This document shows positions 6,730 to 8,839 of a stretch of DNA of 8,839 nt, in pieces. The notes beneath the pieces were generated by a model. It had not been told where the DNA came from, made no database searches, and worked only from the letters and a program-made list of their open reading frames with translations. The stretch spans positions 1 to 8,839 of the forward strand of contig CABUQL010000034.1 in the NCBI GenBank assembly GCA_902493665.1, in the 5' to 3' direction. A program made the position numbers and the translations under genes. This DNA is from an uncultured Eubacteriales bacterium (GTDB lineage Bacteria; Bacillota; Clostridia; UMGS1810). The first letter of the stretch is position 1. Each line of letters opens with the position of its first letter.

Positions 6730-7983
6730 ATGGAAGAGCATAAAATTTCATTCAGCAAAACCGATTACGAAAAAGTCGATTCCAAAGTTATCATAAAAGC
6801 AAATGATTATAAAAGCCATACGTTTGTTTTTGAATTTGAAGATAATTTTGACAAAGCAATTTTAAAGTTTAAGCGTGCTGACGGAAAAGTTTTTGCAGTC
6901 GATATAAATGACGGCAAATACACTCTTGCCGGCGCAGAAATTGCAATTGCCGGAACTGTTGAATGTGAAATCAGTTTTTATGTTGATGATAGCAGAATAA
7001 GCACAAACATATTTACTTTTGAGGTTGTATCCGATATAAACACTAAAAATATGACGGACAATGCGCCAGAAGTGTCTGTTTTTGACAGCCTTATTAAAGA
7101 AGTAACAGCAAAAGAAAAAGAAAGAGGCGAAAACGAAACCGAAAGAAAAAGCGCCGAAGAAGCACGAAAAACAACGGAAAATTTAAGAGTATCATGCGAA
7201 ACCGAGCGTGCAGCAAAGTTTTCGGAATATGATAAAAATTTTAATACCATAAACGAAAAATCAAATGAAATAGTAAACACCGTATCGGGGAAAATTATTG
7301 TGTTTCACGACAGTGACGATGCGCATTTCAAGGATATAGAAATATCCGACACAGCAAACACCGATGTAACCGTAAATGTTTACGGGAAAAATCTTGCAAA
7401 TGCGGACGATTTTTTAAACTTAACTCCGCAAGTGTTTGAAAAACAAGCCGACGGAACCTATAAGGGTCTGGCAAAAGCAAACACTTCTGCAAGAATTGCC
7501 GTGAACCTTCCCGCAGGCACATACACTTACAAAGCGAAAATAAAAGCTCCGACAGGCTCGAATTACCGTGTTGCATATTGGACAGAAGACGGGGCATCAA
7601 ATTCACCGGCTTCGATTGTTTACGACGGCGAAAACTTCAAAGATTCGGTATTTACATTCACAACGCAAAAGCCGATTATTGCGTTAGGATTTAACTACGG
7701 TGCTTCCGCCGTTATTGATTTTAAAGAAATGCAGCTTGAAGTTGGTTCATCGGCAACGGAATATGAAGAATACAAAAGCCAATCGGTAAATTTAACCTTG
7801 CCTTTGACCGACACACAAAAAGATAAGTTTAAGGCGCTCAGTACCTACAAAGGTAACACGACCGTATTAAATGACAAAAACATTGATATGTCGGTTTCAT
7901 ACAAAGCCGACACAAAGCTATATATAGACAACAAATTTAATGAATTACAAAGTGCAATCATATCATTAGGAGGAAATGTGTAA
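6730..7983 (+). CDS. Phage baseplate upper protein / receptor-binding tail protein (BppU-like N-terminal domain)
   Basis: A 417-residue modular virion protein. Residues about 1-103 are a beta-rich domain like the BppU N-terminal domain, which fixes receptor-binding appendages to the baseplate of Siphoviridae-type phages of Gram-positive hosts. Residues about 115-190 are strongly charged and helical (KEKERGENETERKSAEEARK and following), a likely trimeric coiled-coil stalk. Residues about 215-350 are a beta-sandwich of the carbohydrate-binding type found in tail fibres. It ends in QLEVGSSATEYEEY (335-348), a widely repeated phage tail motif (QLE-G-ATxYExY). A short C-terminal helix (TKLYIDNKFNELQSAI) closes the protein. 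Its role is probably host-surface recognition. The gene starts 3 nt after the small ORF with a GGAAGGA site, and its stop overlaps the next start (TAATG). The domain order is clear; the exact subfamily is inferred. Confidence 0.8.
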   Translation: MEEHKISFSKTDYEKVDSKVIIKANDYKSHTFVFEFEDNFDKAILKFKRADGKVFAVDINDGKYTLAGAEIAIAGTVECEISFYVDDSRISTNIFTFEVVSDINTKNMTDNAPEVSVFDSLIKEVTAKEKERGENETERKSAEEARKTTENLRVSCETERAAKFSEYDKNFNTINEKSNEIVNTVSGKIIVFHDSDDAHFKDIEISDTANTDVTVNVYGKNLANADDFLNLTPQVFEKQADGTYKGLAKANTSARIAVNLPAGTYTYKAKIKAPTGSNYRVAYWTEDGASNSPASIVYDGENFKDSVFTFTTQKPIIALGFNYGASAVIDFKEMQLEVGSSATEYEEYKSQSVNLTLPLTDTQKDKFKALSTYKGNTTVLNDKNIDMSVSYKADTKLYIDNKFNELQSAIISLGGNV

Positions 7984-8177
7984 TGTTTAATTTGAGAACT
8001 TGGATAAAAGAAGGAATAATAGAAGGATTTAAAAGCGGAGAATTTTCAAAGCCGAAAATAACGGAACTTACGGCGAATTATCTTATCAAAGGGATATTTA
8101 CAGAAGATGACGCCGAGAAAATTGCAGCTGCTACACAGGTTGAAAACACCGAAAACGAAGAAATTTTAAGCGAATAA
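7983..8177 (+). CDS. Small phage protein, 64 aa, XkdX-like position
   Basis: The start overlaps the baseplate stop by one base (TAATG), with AGGAGG (7968-7973) 9 nt upstream, so translation is almost certainly coupled. The product is soluble and acidic at the C terminus (ENTENEEILSE), with no membrane segment, so it is not a holin. The segment YLIKGIFTEDDAEKIAAATQ (53-residue core region) loosely resembles the helix-turn of XkdX-like proteins, which sit between tail fibre and lysis genes in Firmicute prophages. That resemblance and the position are the only clues. Role unknown, perhaps a tail accessory protein. Confidence 0.7.
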   Translation: MFNLRTWIKEGIIEGFKSGEFSKPKITELTANYLIKGIFTEDDAEKIAAATQVENTENEEILSE

Positions 8178-8190
8178 GGGAGTGTTTTAT

Positions 8191-8839
8191 ATGAACAAAC
8201 CTAAAATTTTTATTGACCCGGGTCACAACTATTCAAAGTATGACACAGGTGCGCAGGGGAACGGACTTAAGGAACAAAACATCACTTTTGAAATCGGAAC
8301 AAGGCTTAAAAAGCTTCTTTCCGAGAAGGGTTTTAATGTGCAGATATCAAGAGAAACGAAGGAAACAAACCTCGGCACAACGCTTAATTCAAGTCTTGCA
8401 AAAAGGGTATCGCTTGCAGAAAATTTCAAGGCTGATTATTTTATCAGCCTTCACTGCAATGCGGCAAGTGCGTTGTCTGCAAACGGCACGGAAACATATA
8501 TTTACTCAAATTCGAGTAAATCGAAACCGCTTGCAACACTTATCAACAACAACATCTGCAAGGATTTGGGAACGTTTAACAGAGGAGTTAAGCAAAATCC
8601 GTCGCTTTACGTTTTGAGGAAAACCTCAATGCCTTCAATGCTTGTTGAAACGGGATTTATCACCAATGCAAAGGACGCTGGAAAACTCAAAAAATATGAC
8701 GCATACGCAAAATCAATTTGTGAGAGCATTTGCGGTTATTTCGGCATTGAAAAAGACGAGGGCAAAACGGAAACAAAACCCGAACCGTTTAAATATCACA
8801 TCGAGGGAATAACGCACGTCATAGAGGCTGACCCCGCAA
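8191..8839 (+). CDS. N-acetylmuramoyl-L-alanine amidase (Amidase_3), phage endolysin type, cut off at the window end
   Basis: 216 codons are visible and the frame runs off the right edge. It is a zinc amidase that cuts the bond between MurNAc and the stem peptide. All catalytic residues are present: His12 (IDPGH), Glu28 (GLKEQN), His88 (SLHCN) and the catalytic Glu153 (LVETGFITN). Residues 1 to about 187 form the whole Amidase_3 domain. A Lys/Glu/Thr-rich linker (about 188-200) follows, then the beginning of another domain (YHIEGITHVIEADP). There is no signal peptide, as expected for a phage endolysin that depends on a holin. GGGAG (8178-8182) precedes the ATG, and the gap to the upstream gene is 13 nt, so it belongs to the same late operon. 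Lysine codon AAG is used far more than in rimO. The identity of the C-terminal domain cannot be settled from what is visible. Confidence 0.9.
   Translation, partial: MNKPKIFIDPGHNYSKYDTGAQGNGLKEQNITFEIGTRLKKLLSEKGFNVQISRETKETNLGTTLNSSLAKRVSLAENFKADYFISLHCNAASALSANGTETYIYSNSSKSKPLATLINNNICKDLGTFNRGVKQNPSLYVLRKTSMPSMLVETGFITNAKDAGKLKKYDAYAKSICESICGYFGIEKDEGKTETKPEPFKYHIEGITHVIEADPA

Noticed and set aside
7983..8177. Holin
   Set aside because: The 64-residue protein has no hydrophobic segment long enough to cross a membrane, despite lying just before the endolysin.
8213..8617. Plus-strand ORF of 134 codons within the amidase region
   Set aside because: It is a shifted frame (Arg/Gln-rich) of the amidase gene, whose true frame starts at 8191 and runs off the window.
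6730..8839. Diversity-generating retroelement or CRISPR linked to the tail gene
   Set aside because: No reverse transcriptase, no template/variable repeat pair, no C-type lectin tail end and no regularly spaced repeats are visible.

Overview
The window looks like a chromosomal segment of an anaerobic, AT-rich Firmicute of the class Clostridia. The grounds are the A/T-biased codons, strong AGGAGG-type ribosome binding sites, a rimO-pgsA gene pair, and cell-wall genes typical of the group. No 16S or other marker is present, so genus and family cannot be read. The housekeeping part is ordinary. The right-hand quarter is phage-derived.

Layout. (1) 46-1236 (+): a secreted L,D-transpeptidase with a stalk-like domain, ending in a strong intrinsic terminator. 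(2) 1304-1346: a 17-bp hairpin that serves as terminator for the convergent minus-strand operon. (3) 1426-3871 (-): a two-gene operon, a membrane acyltransferase (acyltransferase family 3) followed by a class B penicillin-binding protein. They overlap by 8 bp, and the PBP starts at GTG. (4) 3872-4121: a divergent intergenic region with two back-to-back sigma-A-like promoters and, on the plus side, a long leader that can fold into a 99-nt rod-like hairpin. (5) 4122-6531 (+): ruvC, rimO and pgsA, tightly packed and ending in a perfect 10-bp-stem terminator. (6) 6658-8839 (+): a 22-codon ORF, a BppU-like baseplate/receptor-binding protein, a 64-aa protein in the usual XkdX position, and an N-acetylmuramoyl-L-alanine amidase cut off by the window edge.

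How the genes work together. The left half is envelope-centred: 3-3 cross-linking (L,D-transpeptidase), 4-3 cross-linking (PBP) and probable glycan or wall acylation. The middle operon combines Holliday-junction resolution, ribosomal protein S12 modification and phosphatidylglycerol synthesis, a mixed housekeeping operon. The right end is the end-of-tail-plus-lysis part of a phage late operon. It begins about 60 bp after the pgsA terminator with no integrase, repressor, capsid or att site visible.

The points most worth a second look are the structured ruvC leader, the abrupt pgsA/phage junction with its open stop-free frame, the unexplained C-terminal extension of the amidase, and the pairing of a class B PBP with an acyltransferase rather than a SEDS protein. 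I found no defence system, CRISPR array, retroelement, tRNA or rRNA. Any larger novel system would have to lie beyond the right edge.
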